A stretch of 64,000 nt of DNA, taken from NCBI RefSeq assembly GCF_018326425.1, contig NZ_AP024601.1:1848001-1912000 (forward strand). Direction: 5' to 3'. The notes below the pieces were generated by a model, which had not been told where the DNA came from, ran no database searches, and saw nothing but the letters and a program-made list of their open reading frames with translations. Below are positions 53,805 through 62,812 of this stretch, one piece after another. This DNA comes from Polycladomyces abyssicola. Lineage in GTDB: Bacteria > Bacillota > Bacilli > Thermoactinomycetales > JIR-001. How positions within the stretch are numbered: position 1 is the first letter of the stretch; each line of letters opens with the position of its first letter. A program made the position numbers and the translations under genes.

Positions 53805-54077
53805 TTACTTGCCGTATTTGGCTTCGTGCACTTTTTTCAGGATACCCGCTTTACGGAACAGGTTGTTCACCGTGTCCGTCGGTTGGGCACCGTTGGACAG
53901 CCATTTCAAGGCTTTTTCCTCATTGATCTTGATTTGCGCCGGCTCGGTCAACGGGTTGTAGTACCCGATTTCTTCGATGAAACGACCGTCGCGCGGAGAA
54001 CGGGAATCAGCCACCACCACGCGGTAGAACGGCGCTTTTTTGGCCCCCATCCGTTTCAGGCGAATTTTCACAGCCAT
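53805..54077 (-). CDS. rpsP: 30S ribosomal protein S16
   Basis: 90 residues, ATG after [47 protein letters not shown] are the S16 signature. Second gene after ffh in the conserved operon. Confidence 0.97.
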   Translation of the reverse strand: MAVKIRLKRMGAKKAPFYRVVVADSRSPRDGRFIEEIGYYNPLTEPAQIKINEEKALKWLSNGAQPTDTVNNLFRKAGILKKVHEAKYGK

Positions 54078-54113
54078 TCGTGTTCACCTCCTTTTACAGG
54101 GTAAAAAGGATAT

Positions 54114-55469
54114 TTACTGCGGCATGAAGGGAAAACGGAAACCGCCGCGTTTCTTTTTCTTACCGCCTTTGGTCATGGCGGTGAATTGCTTCATCATTTT
54201 TTTCATGTCCTCGAACTGCTTGATCAACCGGTTGACGTCCTGTACGCTCGTCCCGCTTCCCAATGCGATCCGGCGGCGCCGGCTGGCATTGAGGATTTCG
54301 GGACGCTGTTTTTCCTCTGGCGTCATCGAGCGGATGATCGCTTCGACCCGGGCCAGCTGCTTTTCGTCAATTTGCAGGTTTTTCATCCCCTTGAGCTGTC
54401 CCATGCCGGGGATCATCCCCAGCAGTTCGTCGAGCGGTCCCATTTTGCGCACCTGCTGCAGTTGATCCAAAAAGTCGTCGAAGGTGAACTGCTGGGTACG
54501 CATTTTCCGCTCCAACTCTTTGGCCCGTTCCTGATCGACCGCAGCTTGTGCTTTTTCGATCAGGGTCAGAACGTCACCCATGCCCAGGATTCGGGAAGCC
54601 ATCCGTTCGGGATGGAATGGTTCGAGCGAATCCAACTTCTCGCCCATCCCGACGAATTTGATAGGACAGTCGGTCACGGCTTTTACCGACAGAGCGGCAC
54701 CGCCGCGGGTATCCCCGTCCAGCTTGGTCAGTACGACACCGGTCAATCCCAATTCCCGGTGAAAGTTTTCCGCCACATTGACCGCATCCTGACCGGTCAT
54801 CGCGTCAACAACCAACAAAATCTCATGAGGCTGAACCTCTTCACGGATTTTCCGGAGCTCTTCCATCATCGCCTCATCGATGTGCAGCCGACCGGCGGTA
54901 TCGATCAGGACGACATCACAGCCTTCCTCCTTGGCCCGGGCGACTCCTTCCGCAGCAATCCGAACGGGACTTTCCTTGTCCCCCATCGAAAATACCGGAA
55001 CGCCCACCTGTTCTCCCAGCACCTGCAGCTGGCGAATGGCCGCCGGCCGGTAGACGTCGCCCGCCACCAACATCGGCTTGCGGTTCTGCTTTTTCAATAG
55101 ACGTGCCAATTTGCCGGTCGTGGTCGTTTTCCCGGCCCCCTGCAGACCAACCATCATGATGACAGTCGGCGGTCGCTGGGCGAAGGTGAGTTTGCTTTGT
55201 TCCCCGCCCATCAGCCGGGTCAGCTCTTCATTCACCACTTTGATGACCTGCTGGCCGGGTGTGAGGCTTTTGAGCACTTCCTGCCCGACGGCGCGTTCCC
55301 GAACACGGTCAACAAACTCTTTGACCACTTTGAAGTTGACGTCAGCTTCCAACAGGGCAAGGCGCACCTCGCGCATTGCCGCTTTCACGTCGGCTTCCGT
55401 CACTTTGCCTTTGCCGCGCAACTTTTGCAGGGCGGCTTGCAGTCGTTCGGATAATCCTTCAAATGCCAT
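54114..55469 (-). CDS. ffh: Signal recognition particle protein Ffh
   Basis: 451 residues from ATG 55469 (MAFEGLSERLQAALQKLRGK, site GGGAGGCGG); the longer open frame upstream is a shadow of ylxM. NG domain with GLQGAGKTTTTGKLARLLKK, DTAGRLHIDEAMMEEL and TKLDGDTRGGAAL. The C-terminal M domain is Met-rich (MIPGMGQLKGMKN) and binds SRP RNA and signal sequences. It pairs with FtsY encoded upstream. Confidence 0.97.
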   Translation of the reverse strand: MAFEGLSERLQAALQKLRGKGKVTEADVKAAMREVRLALLEADVNFKVVKEFVDRVRERAVGQEVLKSLTPGQQVIKVVNEELTRLMGGEQSKLTFAQRPPTVIMMVGLQGAGKTTTTGKLARLLKKQNRKPMLVAGDVYRPAAIRQLQVLGEQVGVPVFSMGDKESPVRIAAEGVARAKEEGCDVVLIDTAGRLHIDEAMMEELRKIREEVQPHEILLVVDAMTGQDAVNVAENFHRELGLTGVVLTKLDGDTRGGAALSVKAVTDCPIKFVGMGEKLDSLEPFHPERMASRILGMGDVLTLIEKAQAAVDQERAKELERKMRTQQFTFDDFLDQLQQVRKMGPLDELLGMIPGMGQLKGMKNLQIDEKQLARVEAIIRSMTPEEKQRPEILNASRRRRIALGSGTSVQDVNRLIKQFEDMKKMMKQFTAMTKGGKKKKRGGFRFPFMPQ

Positions 55470-55503
55470 TGTGCCGCCTCCCGCACAGGCTTTTTTTGAG
55501 ACC

Positions 55504-55836
55504 CTAATCCAGATCCAACAGCGCATCCAACAGCGGCTCGATCTGCGCTTTCTCTTCGGGATGCACTTCCAGCCGCTTCCGTATTTCATCCGCGATGGCA
55601 ATCCTGCGGTTGTGTTTCTCCAACAAGTGCAATCGTTGTTCCAGATCTTCCAGCGCGGTCTGCGCCCGTTTGATCGCTTCAAATACGGCTTGACGGGAAA
55701 TGCCGTGATGTTCGGCGATTTCTCCCAGAGACCAATCCTCGTGATAATACAATTCCAACATGGCTCGTTGCTTCTCCGTCAACAACGGACCGTAAAAATC
55801 GTACAACCAATTGATCCGGTTGGTTTTCTCCAACAT
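55504..55836 (-). CDS. ylxM: YlxM, putative SRP-associated HTH protein
   Basis: 110 residues. A sigma-4-like HTH (LTEKQRAMLELYYHEDWSLG, EIAEHHGISRQAVFEAIKRA). It lies between ftsY and ffh, its conserved place in Firmicutes. YlxM modulates SRP GTPase activity in streptococci; here inferred by family and position. Confidence 0.93.
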   Translation of the reverse strand: MLEKTNRINWLYDFYGPLLTEKQRAMLELYYHEDWSLGEIAEHHGISRQAVFEAIKRAQTALEDLEQRLHLLEKHNRRIAIADEIRKRLEVHPEEKAQIEPLLDALLDLD

Positions 55837-55937
55837 GCGGAGTCACCTCGCAACAAGCCCGTCAAGGAAATGCCCTTTACAGGGTAACACTGTATCACGT
55901 CCTGCATCCGGTGTCAAGGTTTTCTCCTTGATATCTT

Positions 55938-56927
55938 TCATTCCGCTTCTTCCATCATTCGCGACTGGCCGAACAAACCGTGGACGAACTGTTCTGCGTC
56001 GAATTCCTGCAAATCCTCCACCTTCTCGCCCAATCCGACCCATCTGACCGGCAAATCCAGCTCGTTTCTGATGGCGATGACGATTCCGCCCTTGGCCGTG
56101 CCGTCTAGCTTGGTCAACACGATTCCGCTGACGTTGACGGCCTGGCTGAACGTTTTGGCTTGTTGCAACGCATTTTGCCCGGTCGTGGCATCCAGCACCA
56201 GTAACACCTCGTGCGGTGCGCCCGGCACTTCCCGCTGAACCACCCGATACACCTTTTTCAACTCTTCCATCAGATTCACTTTGCTGTGCAGGCGTCCGGC
56301 CGTATCGCATAACAGGATGTCCGCCCCGCGGGATTTGGCCGCCTGGATACCGTCGTACACCACGGCAGCGGGATCCGCACCCGCTTGGTGTTTGATCACA
56401 TCTACCCCGACGCGTTCCCCCCAGGTTTCCAGCTGCTCGATCGCACCGGCTCGGAACGTATCTCCCGCTGCCAATACCACTTTTTTGCCCTGGGATTTCA
56501 GTTTGTGAGCCAGTTTGCCGATGGTGGTCGTTTTGCCGACGCCGTTGACTCCGACAAAGAGGATCACAGTCAATCCTTCGTCGTTCATGGCAAGGGATGG
56601 CGCCCCGTCATCGCTTTTCATCATTTCCAGAATAATCTCCGACATCAAGGGTTGCAATTCGGCCGGATCCTGGATCTTGCGCTCTTTTACCTCTTGGCGC
56701 ACGCGGTCGACCAGCTCCATCGTCGTCGAGACGCCCACATCAGCGCTGATCAAGATTTCCTCCAATTCTTCAAATAACTCTTCATCAATCTTATTGCGCC
56801 GCAGGATCAGATCTTCCATCGCTCCGACCAAGGACGAGCTGGTCTTGCTCAGGCCGGAGACGAATTTTTGCGTCACCGACTCCGTCGTTTTGGACACTTT
56901 TTCCTTCAGTTTCCTGAAAAAACTCAT
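55938..56927 (-). CDS. ftsY: Signal recognition particle receptor FtsY
   Basis: 329 residues. N domain (FRKLKEKVSKTTESVTQKFV onward), G domain with ILFVGVNGVGKTTTIGKLAH, LLCDTAGRLHSKVNLMEEL and TKLDGTAKGGIVIAI. It lacks the long acidic N-terminal domain of enterobacteria, as usual in Firmicutes. It receives SRP-ribosome complexes at the membrane. It begins 13 bp after smc. Confidence 0.97.
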   Translation of the reverse strand: MSFFRKLKEKVSKTTESVTQKFVSGLSKTSSSLVGAMEDLILRRNKIDEELFEELEEILISADVGVSTTMELVDRVRQEVKERKIQDPAELQPLMSEIILEMMKSDDGAPSLAMNDEGLTVILFVGVNGVGKTTTIGKLAHKLKSQGKKVVLAAGDTFRAGAIEQLETWGERVGVDVIKHQAGADPAAVVYDGIQAAKSRGADILLCDTAGRLHSKVNLMEELKKVYRVVQREVPGAPHEVLLVLDATTGQNALQQAKTFSQAVNVSGIVLTKLDGTAKGGIVIAIRNELDLPVRWVGLGEKVEDLQEFDAEQFVHGLFGQSRMMEEAE

Positions 56928-56940
56928 TGCTTATCCCTCC

Positions 56941-59900
56941 TTACGAGCGGGCAGCGGCCACCTCCACCTGCTCCTCAAAGTCCTCCAGCTTGACGGACAC
57001 CAACTTGGATACCCCGGATTCCTCCATCGTGATACCGTAGAGGACATCGGCCCCTTCCATTGTCAACTTCCGGTGGGTGATGACAATGAACTGGGTGTTT
57101 TGGGAAAACTCCCGCAGATAACGGGCAAACCGGGCCACGTTGGCATCATCCAGCGCCGCGTCCACCTCATCCAGCACGCAAAACGGCACCGGTTTCACGC
57201 GAATCACTGCGAACAGCAGCGCAATGGCGGTCAACGCCCGTTCCCCGCCGGAGAGCAAGCCCAAGTTTTGCAGCTTTTTGCCTGGGGGCTGTGCCATGAT
57301 CTCGATACCGGTTTCCAGCAGGTTGTCCGGGTCGGTCAGGTGAAGATCTGCCCGTCCGCCCCCAAACATTTTAACAAATACGTCCTGGAATTCGGTACGG
57401 ATCGCTTCAAAACTCTCCAGGAACCGGCGGGACATCTCCGACTCAATGTTACGGATGACCTCGTAAAGCGTGTTTTTCGCTTCAATCAGGTCATTTTGCT
57501 GTTGCTCCAGAAATTCGAGACGTTCCGTCAGCCGTTTGTATTCTTCGATCGCCCCGAGATTCACTTCGCCCAAGGAGGCGATTTTTTGTTTGAGCGATCG
57601 CACCTCCCGCTCCGCTTGGGACGGATCTTCCGGAACGGAGAACCGTTCACGGGCCAATTCAAAGCTCATCTCGTATTCTTCCGCCAATTTCTCCAACAAG
57701 TGATTTAATTCCACGTCCATCCGGTTGACCTTGATTTCATGCTGCCGGAGCTGATCCTCCTGTTTGCGCAAGGTTTGTTGCACCTCCCGCAACTCCCGCT
57801 CCAGCTCCTCTCGCTGACGGTACCATCCGTCCCGTTTTTTGCGCGCTTCATCCAACCGGGCTTGCGTCTCGGATTTGACCGTGCGCAAATCGACGGTTGA
57901 CGCTTCCAGCTGCTCAGCTTCGCTCCGGTTGCGTTCCAATTCTGCATCCAGCTCTTCCTGCTGTTCCATCGCAGAACGGAGTTGTTCGTTCAACCGTTCC
58001 AGCTCTTCCCGAACACGCGCCCCGTTGGTCTTCAGGTGTTCCTTTTCCTGAGTCAACCTGGCCACGGTTACTTTCCATTCAGTGATCATCCGACCTACTT
58101 CATCTTTTTCCGTGGCTTCCCGGCGAACTTCCGCCTCCAACCCTGCGACGGTGGTTTGGCATTTTTCCGCTTCCTGCCGCAGTGCCGCAAGCCGCTCTCC
58201 CAGCTCTGTTTGCTTCCGGCCGATATCGACCAATTCCGCATCCGTTTTTTCCCGTTCTTCCCGTACCACACGTAACCGTTCGGCGACCGACCGGCGTTCT
58301 ACTGCCTTTTCCCGTTCAGATGCATGCAGTTCCTGTTTGCGTGACCGATGTTCCTCCCCTTGGCGGCGCAATTGCTCCAATGATTGCTCCCATGCCTCTT
58401 GACGATCCGTCAATGCGTCCACCCTGTCCCGGATGTCGCGCCATTCGCGTTCTGCTTCCCGCAGTCGGGTTTCCAATTCCTCCAATTGACGTGTGCGTCC
58501 TAACAAGTTGACCTTGGATTTTTGCCGGCTGCCACCGGTCATGGAACCGCCCGGGTTTACGACGTCGCCATCCAATGTGACCACCCGATAACGATAGCCC
58601 AATTGACGGGCGATCGCATTGGCCTTCTCCAGGGTACGGGTGACCACCACTTGTCCCAGCAGATTTTCCACGACCGAGCGGTATCGCTCATCCGTTTTGA
58701 CGAGATCTGCTGCGATGCCGACAAAACCATCCACACTGCGCAGGCGGTCCGCCTCATGAGCGGGGAAACGACGCGGTTGGATGACGTCCATCGGGAGGAA
58801 CGTGGCGCGTCCCAAGCCGTTTTCCTTCAGAAAGCGAATCCCCTTGCGGCCATCCTCTTCCGTGTCGACGACCAAATGCTGCAGGGCGCCGCCCAGTGCC
58901 GTTTCCATCGCGGCCTCAAATTCCGCGGGTACCTGAATCAATTGGGCCACTGCACCATGAATCCCCTTCAGTGCCGCATGGCCGCGATCCCGGGCTTTCA
59001 AAAGTTCTTTGACGCCTTGAAAAAAACCGGCGTGCTCCGCTTCCATCTCCTTGACGATCTCGTGGCGCGAACGGAGGGCATCCACTTGCTGTTCCGCTTG
59101 ACGGAGCCGTTTGGCCATTTCGGCCAGTTCGGCTTCCCCCGCTTTTTTCTCCTCCAATGTGCGCCGGTACTGATCGGCCACCGTTTCCAACATCTGTTCC
59201 ACTTCAGCTGTTTCACGTCGGAGCTGTTCCATCCGCTCAGCCAGCGACCGCTCCGTTGCGGCCAGCTGCTTTTCTTGTTCGGCCAACTCTTCGAGACGAC
59301 GTTCAGTTTGCACTCGCCGATCCATCAGGTGACGCTCTTCGCTTTGCAATGCGGTAATCTCATTGGTCAATTCCCGGTAACGGTCGCGAAGCCGCTCCAA
59401 TTCCAATGCGCGATCGTCCCCGGTCGCCGCCAGACGAGCTTCTGCTTCCCTCAGACGGGCTTCGGCCTCCGCCAATTCAGTCTCTTTCTCCCGCAAGCGC
59501 TCGTCGTTGACGGACTGTTCCTCCCGCAGACGGGCCATGGTCGATTGAAGTTCCCCGATGCGTGCGACCGTCTGGGTGTACGCCGCTTCCTGGTTGCGAA
59601 TCCGCTCCAGAAGGACCTTTCTTCGTCCTTCTACTTTTTCCAGTTCTTCACTCACCTGCAGCAACCGAGTTTGGAGTGCTTCCATCTCTTCCTCATGACG
59701 GCTGATCTCCCAGCGCAGAGATTCCAGTTTGGCCTCACGTTGGCTGACTTCGGCGGCCAGATCCACCTGTCCGGTTGAAAAGGACTCCACTTGCTTGGTC
59801 GCTTCCTGCCAAGCTTGGTGCAAGGTTTCAATCTTATGTACATACAAGCCGATTTCCGTTTGTTCCAATTGTGCGCGCCATTCTTTGTACTGCGCCGCTT

Positions 59901-60531
59901 TCTCCGCCTGCTCCGCCAATGGGGCAACCTGGTCCTTCAGCTCCAGAACCAAATCGTTGAGTCGGGCCAGGTTTTGTTCGGTGGCGTCCAGCTTTTTTTC
60001 CGCTTCCTTTTTCCGTGATTTGTATTTGACGATCCCGGCCGCTTCCTCAAATATGGCACGCCGATCTTCCGATTTGGTGCTCAAGATGTCGTCGATGCGC
60101 CCTTGACCGATCATGGAGTAGGCTTCCTTGCCGATCCCTGTATCCATGAACAACTCGGTGATATCCTTCAAACGGCAGGGTTGCCTGTTGAGCAGGTATT
60201 CGCTTTCTCCCGAGCGATATACACGACGGGTAACCGTCACTTCCGAATAATCGAGGTTCAACTTTCTGTCAGTATTGTCGAACGTGATGGAGACTTCGCA
60301 GAATCCGACCGGCTTGCGCGTGTCACTGCCGGCGAAAATCACGTCCTCCATCTTGGACCCCCGGAGCGATTTGGCGCTTTGTTCTCCCAGCACCCAGCGG
60401 ATGCCGTCGGTCACGTTACTTTTACCGCTCCCGTTGGGACCGACCACGGCGGTGATGCCGGGGACGAATTCCAGTTCGGTCTTATCCGCGAACGACTTGA
60501 ACCCCATCATCTCCAACCGCTTGAGATGCAC
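56941..60531 (-). CDS. smc: Chromosome segregation protein SMC
   Basis: 1196 residues from GTG 60531 (HLKRLEMMGFKSFADKTELE after the start codon, site GAAAGGAGG). ATPase head with Walker A VVGPNGSGKSNVTDGIRWVL, two long coiled coils, a hinge (about 515-640), then signature LSGGERALTAIALLFAVI and Walker B PFCVLDEVDAALDDAN. With ScpA and ScpB it condenses the chromosome. Upstream frame to 60615 has no homology. Precedes ftsY as in Bacillus. Confidence 0.97.
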   Translation of the reverse strand: MHLKRLEMMGFKSFADKTELEFVPGITAVVGPNGSGKSNVTDGIRWVLGEQSAKSLRGSKMEDVIFAGSDTRKPVGFCEVSITFDNTDRKLNLDYSEVTVTRRVYRSGESEYLLNRQPCRLKDITELFMDTGIGKEAYSMIGQGRIDDILSTKSEDRRAIFEEAAGIVKYKSRKKEAEKKLDATEQNLARLNDLVLELKDQVAPLAEQAEKAAQYKEWRAQLEQTEIGLYVHKIETLHQAWQEATKQVESFSTGQVDLAAEVSQREAKLESLRWEISRHEEEMEALQTRLLQVSEELEKVEGRRKVLLERIRNQEAAYTQTVARIGELQSTMARLREEQSVNDERLREKETELAEAEARLREAEARLAATGDDRALELERLRDRYRELTNEITALQSEERHLMDRRVQTERRLEELAEQEKQLAATERSLAERMEQLRRETAEVEQMLETVADQYRRTLEEKKAGEAELAEMAKRLRQAEQQVDALRSRHEIVKEMEAEHAGFFQGVKELLKARDRGHAALKGIHGAVAQLIQVPAEFEAAMETALGGALQHLVVDTEEDGRKGIRFLKENGLGRATFLPMDVIQPRRFPAHEADRLRSVDGFVGIAADLVKTDERYRSVVENLLGQVVVTRTLEKANAIARQLGYRYRVVTLDGDVVNPGGSMTGGSRQKSKVNLLGRTRQLEELETRLREAEREWRDIRDRVDALTDRQEAWEQSLEQLRRQGEEHRSRKQELHASEREKAVERRSVAERLRVVREEREKTDAELVDIGRKQTELGERLAALRQEAEKCQTTVAGLEAEVRREATEKDEVGRMITEWKVTVARLTQEKEHLKTNGARVREELERLNEQLRSAMEQQEELDAELERNRSEAEQLEASTVDLRTVKSETQARLDEARKKRDGWYRQREELERELREVQQTLRKQEDQLRQHEIKVNRMDVELNHLLEKLAEEYEMSFELARERFSVPEDPSQAEREVRSLKQKIASLGEVNLGAIEEYKRLTERLEFLEQQQNDLIEAKNTLYEVIRNIESEMSRRFLESFEAIRTEFQDVFVKMFGGGRADLHLTDPDNLLETGIEIMAQPPGKKLQNLGLLSGGERALTAIALLFAVIRVKPVPFCVLDEVDAALDDANVARFARYLREFSQNTQFIVITHRKLTMEGADVLYGITMEESGVSKLVSVKLEDFEEQVEVAAARS

Positions 60532-60856
60532 GTTCCAGCCTCCTTTCGCTCGAGTTTCACGATCCGGACGTATTTGCCCGGCAACCGATTCCACCATGGT
60601 GTGATGATCGGACAAAGACCACCCTTCTCACCATGAGAGGCAACCGGATCAGCCGGGCAAACGGTGTTCATCCGAACTGCACTATTTTACCACATAACAG
60701 GTATACCGGGAACTCAGGTACAAACGTTACAAATCGATTTGCAAAAGTTCTTTTTCCACTGGTCGCTCTTTCCGATCTTCGCTTCTACTTCCAGGGGTAC
60801 CTGATAATATCCGAGGGTGATACAAAATAACTGACTCACATTCATCAATTTAAAGT
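60532..60856. other. intergenic upstream of smc
   Basis: No gene. AT-rich with a TAAAAT-like -10 (minus strand, about 60682-60687) but no convincing -35. It probably carries the smc promoter. Confidence 0.3.
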
Positions 60857-61189
60857 TCACAAAATACGCTTCCCCAGCGGTACCTCACGATCGGGACGGA
60901 TCAGCGCCACCTTTCCGTCATCCAATACCACTCCGAGTACCAACACTTCTGAAATGAAGTTGGCTACTTGGCGGGGCGGAATGTTGGTGACGGCAATCAC
61001 CTGTGTGCCGACGAGTGTTTCGGTTTCATACAGCTTCGTGATTTGAGCGCTGCTTTTCTTTATGCCCAAAGGCTCCCCGAAATCGATCCACATACGGTAG
61101 GCCGGTTTGCGCGCCTCCGGGAACGCTTCGGCCCGCACAATCCGTCCCACTCTCATCTCAATCCGTTCAAAATCAGCGTAGGTAGCCAT
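60857..61189 (-). CDS. csaA: CsaA-like tRNA-binding domain protein
   Basis: 110 residues from ATG 61189 (GCAAAGGAGTG site). The OB-fold tRNA-binding domain has MATYADFERIEMRVGRIVRA, AYRMWIDFGEPLGIKKSSAQ, QVIAVTNIPPRQVANFISEV and the end VPLGKRIL. In Bacillus CsaA is a secretion-linked chaperone and RNA-binding dimer. Here it sits between rnc and smc, an unusual place for it. Confidence 0.92.
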   Translation of the reverse strand: MATYADFERIEMRVGRIVRAEAFPEARKPAYRMWIDFGEPLGIKKSSAQITKLYETETLVGTQVIAVTNIPPRQVANFISEVLVLGVVLDDGKVALIRPDREVPLGKRIL

Positions 61190-61265
61190 CGGGTCACTCC
61201 TTTGCGGGAGCTGATCTCTCCAAAAATCGGTAATGCGGTACAATATTTTTTTTCATAAACGACGA

Positions 61266-61863
61266 TCACCGCAGAGTTCCCTCTACCGATATATTTGTCT
61301 TATGCCACACCCGCTCAAACCATCCAGCGGAATCGATGACGCCGCCTTGCGCGTCCACCCGAATCTCAGCAGCGAAACCGGTGTCCAATCCTTCATATCG
61401 GTATACGGTCTCGTCAGCTGTCCGCAAGAGGCAAGTGTAGCGTTGGAAGATGGGGCGCAAACAAAGCCTCGGCACATCGACATAGGCGGCTCGGATCGTC
61501 TCCGTGTCCGAAGGGTTCAGACCCAAACGGCGTATGGCGATAGTATTGGTGAACGGCGTGATGTTTAAATCCACATCTACGCACCCGTCAAGGGCGGGAA
61601 CGGGACGACCGAATACATCACGCCAATGGCCCGTCCCATCCGAGAGCAACCGAATCGGTTCCAAATCCTCCTGGTTTTGCAGGCAGATACCACTTCCCGT
61701 GTCCTCCACCATTGATCCGTTTGCACCCATAACGGACCGGCTCATCATTTCCCAACCATACCCCCACACCATCCGCGAGCCAACCGTTCTGTTTTTCTTG
61801 CAGTGTGACTTGCTCGTAACCGGCGGTGTCCAATCTTTTCCACATCCAATGGTGCGTTTGCAC
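61266..61863 (-). pseudogene. putative glycolipid-binding domain gene (PF06475 type) with a frameshift
   Basis: From GTG 61863 (site GAGGGGAG) the frame reads QTHHWMWKRLDTAGYEQVTL and GWLADGVGVWLGNDEPVRYG, then loses homology. A second frame carries IRLLSDGTGHWRDVFGRPVP, ALDGCVDVDLNITPFTNTIA, IRRLGLNPSDTETIRAAYVD and the C-terminal end. Both halves align with one protein of the putative glycolipid-binding family. The switch is at about 61700-61745. Pseudogene or sequence error. Confidence 0.78.
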
Positions 61864-61981
61864 AGGTGATCTCCCCTCATTTGAGTATATCGGTTCGGGA
61901 TACCGTCTCAGTTGCGGTTTGCAAGGCACGCATGGTCTCTTACCATTTTCGCCAACTTCCCTTTCGAACCTCCCATTTTCT

Positions 61982-62015
61982 ACAAAAAGAAAATCCCATC
62001 GGCAATGTCGATGGG
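61982..62015 (-). terminator. terminator after rnc
   Basis: CCCATCG and CGATGGG with a 7-nt loop, followed by ATTTTCTTTTT on the minus strand. Confidence 0.8.
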
Positions 62016-62065
62016 GCATAATCGACCGGAGCTATCATGATGTGCTCCGGTTCTCCATATCCCCG

Positions 62066-62791
62066 TCAACGTTGCCGATGGGAGTCGGCGATGTCGTGAC
62101 CTGGGCCTTGTTTCCAATTCTGCAAAGCTTCGAAGGCCGCACGCTGTTCCGCTTCCTTTTTGGAACGCCCGCTGCCTCTTCCCAGCCGTTTCCCCTCCAG
62201 CCACACCTCGGCCACGAAATGGCGGTCATGGGCCGGTCCCTGAATATCCACGATTTGATATACCAACGGTCCCATTCGTTCCTGCTGCACGATCTCCTGC
62301 AATTGACTCTTGGCATCCGTCACCTGAGACAGCCATTTATCATCAATGCGGGGAAAGACTACCGCATGCAGAAATTGTTTGACCCGGTCCAATCCTTGAT
62401 CCAGGTACAGCGCACCGACAAACGCTTCAAAAACGTCAGCCAGCAAGGCCGGACGCGTCCGGCCACCGGTCATCTCTTCCCCTTTGCCAAGACGGACGTA
62501 TTGACCGAAATCGAGCTCCTGTGCAAAAGCGGCCAATGACGGTTCACACACGACGCGAGCCCGCGTCCGGGTCAAATCTCCTTCGCTCATGTCGGGAAAC
62601 CGGTGGAACAAGAACTCCGACACCGCCAGTTCCAACACAGCGTCCCCCAGAAATTCCAGCCGTTCGTTGTCTTCGTGAAAATCGCTTCCCTTTCTCTCAT
62701 GGGCAAACGATGTATGGGTAAACGCCTGTTGAAACAAACGACGGTTCCGAAAAGGGAAGCCGACTTTTCGCTCTAAATCGGTCAAATCCAT
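62066..62791 (-). CDS. rnc: Ribonuclease III
   Basis: 241 residues. RNase III domain with the signature [20 protein letters not shown] and the second metal-ligand region [18 protein letters not shown], then a C-terminal dsRNA-binding domain ([12 protein letters not shown] to [16 protein letters not shown]). It processes rRNA and structured transcripts. It follows fabF by 21 bp. In Bacillus rnc is next to smc; here csaA and the broken glycolipid-binding gene lie between. Confidence 0.97.
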   Translation of the reverse strand: MDLTDLERKVGFPFRNRRLFQQAFTHTSFAHERKGSDFHEDNERLEFLGDAVLELAVSEFLFHRFPDMSEGDLTRTRARVVCEPSLAAFAQELDFGQYVRLGKGEEMTGGRTRPALLADVFEAFVGALYLDQGLDRVKQFLHAVVFPRIDDKWLSQVTDAKSQLQEIVQQERMGPLVYQIVDIQGPAHDRHFVAEVWLEGKRLGRGSGRSKKEAEQRAAFEALQNWKQGPGHDIADSHRQR

Positions 62792-62812
62792 CCGTCTTTC
62801 ACCACCTGGTCA

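Noticed and set aside
58522..59778. 418-codon plus-strand frame within smc
   Set aside because: Antisense shadow of the coiled-coil region of smc.
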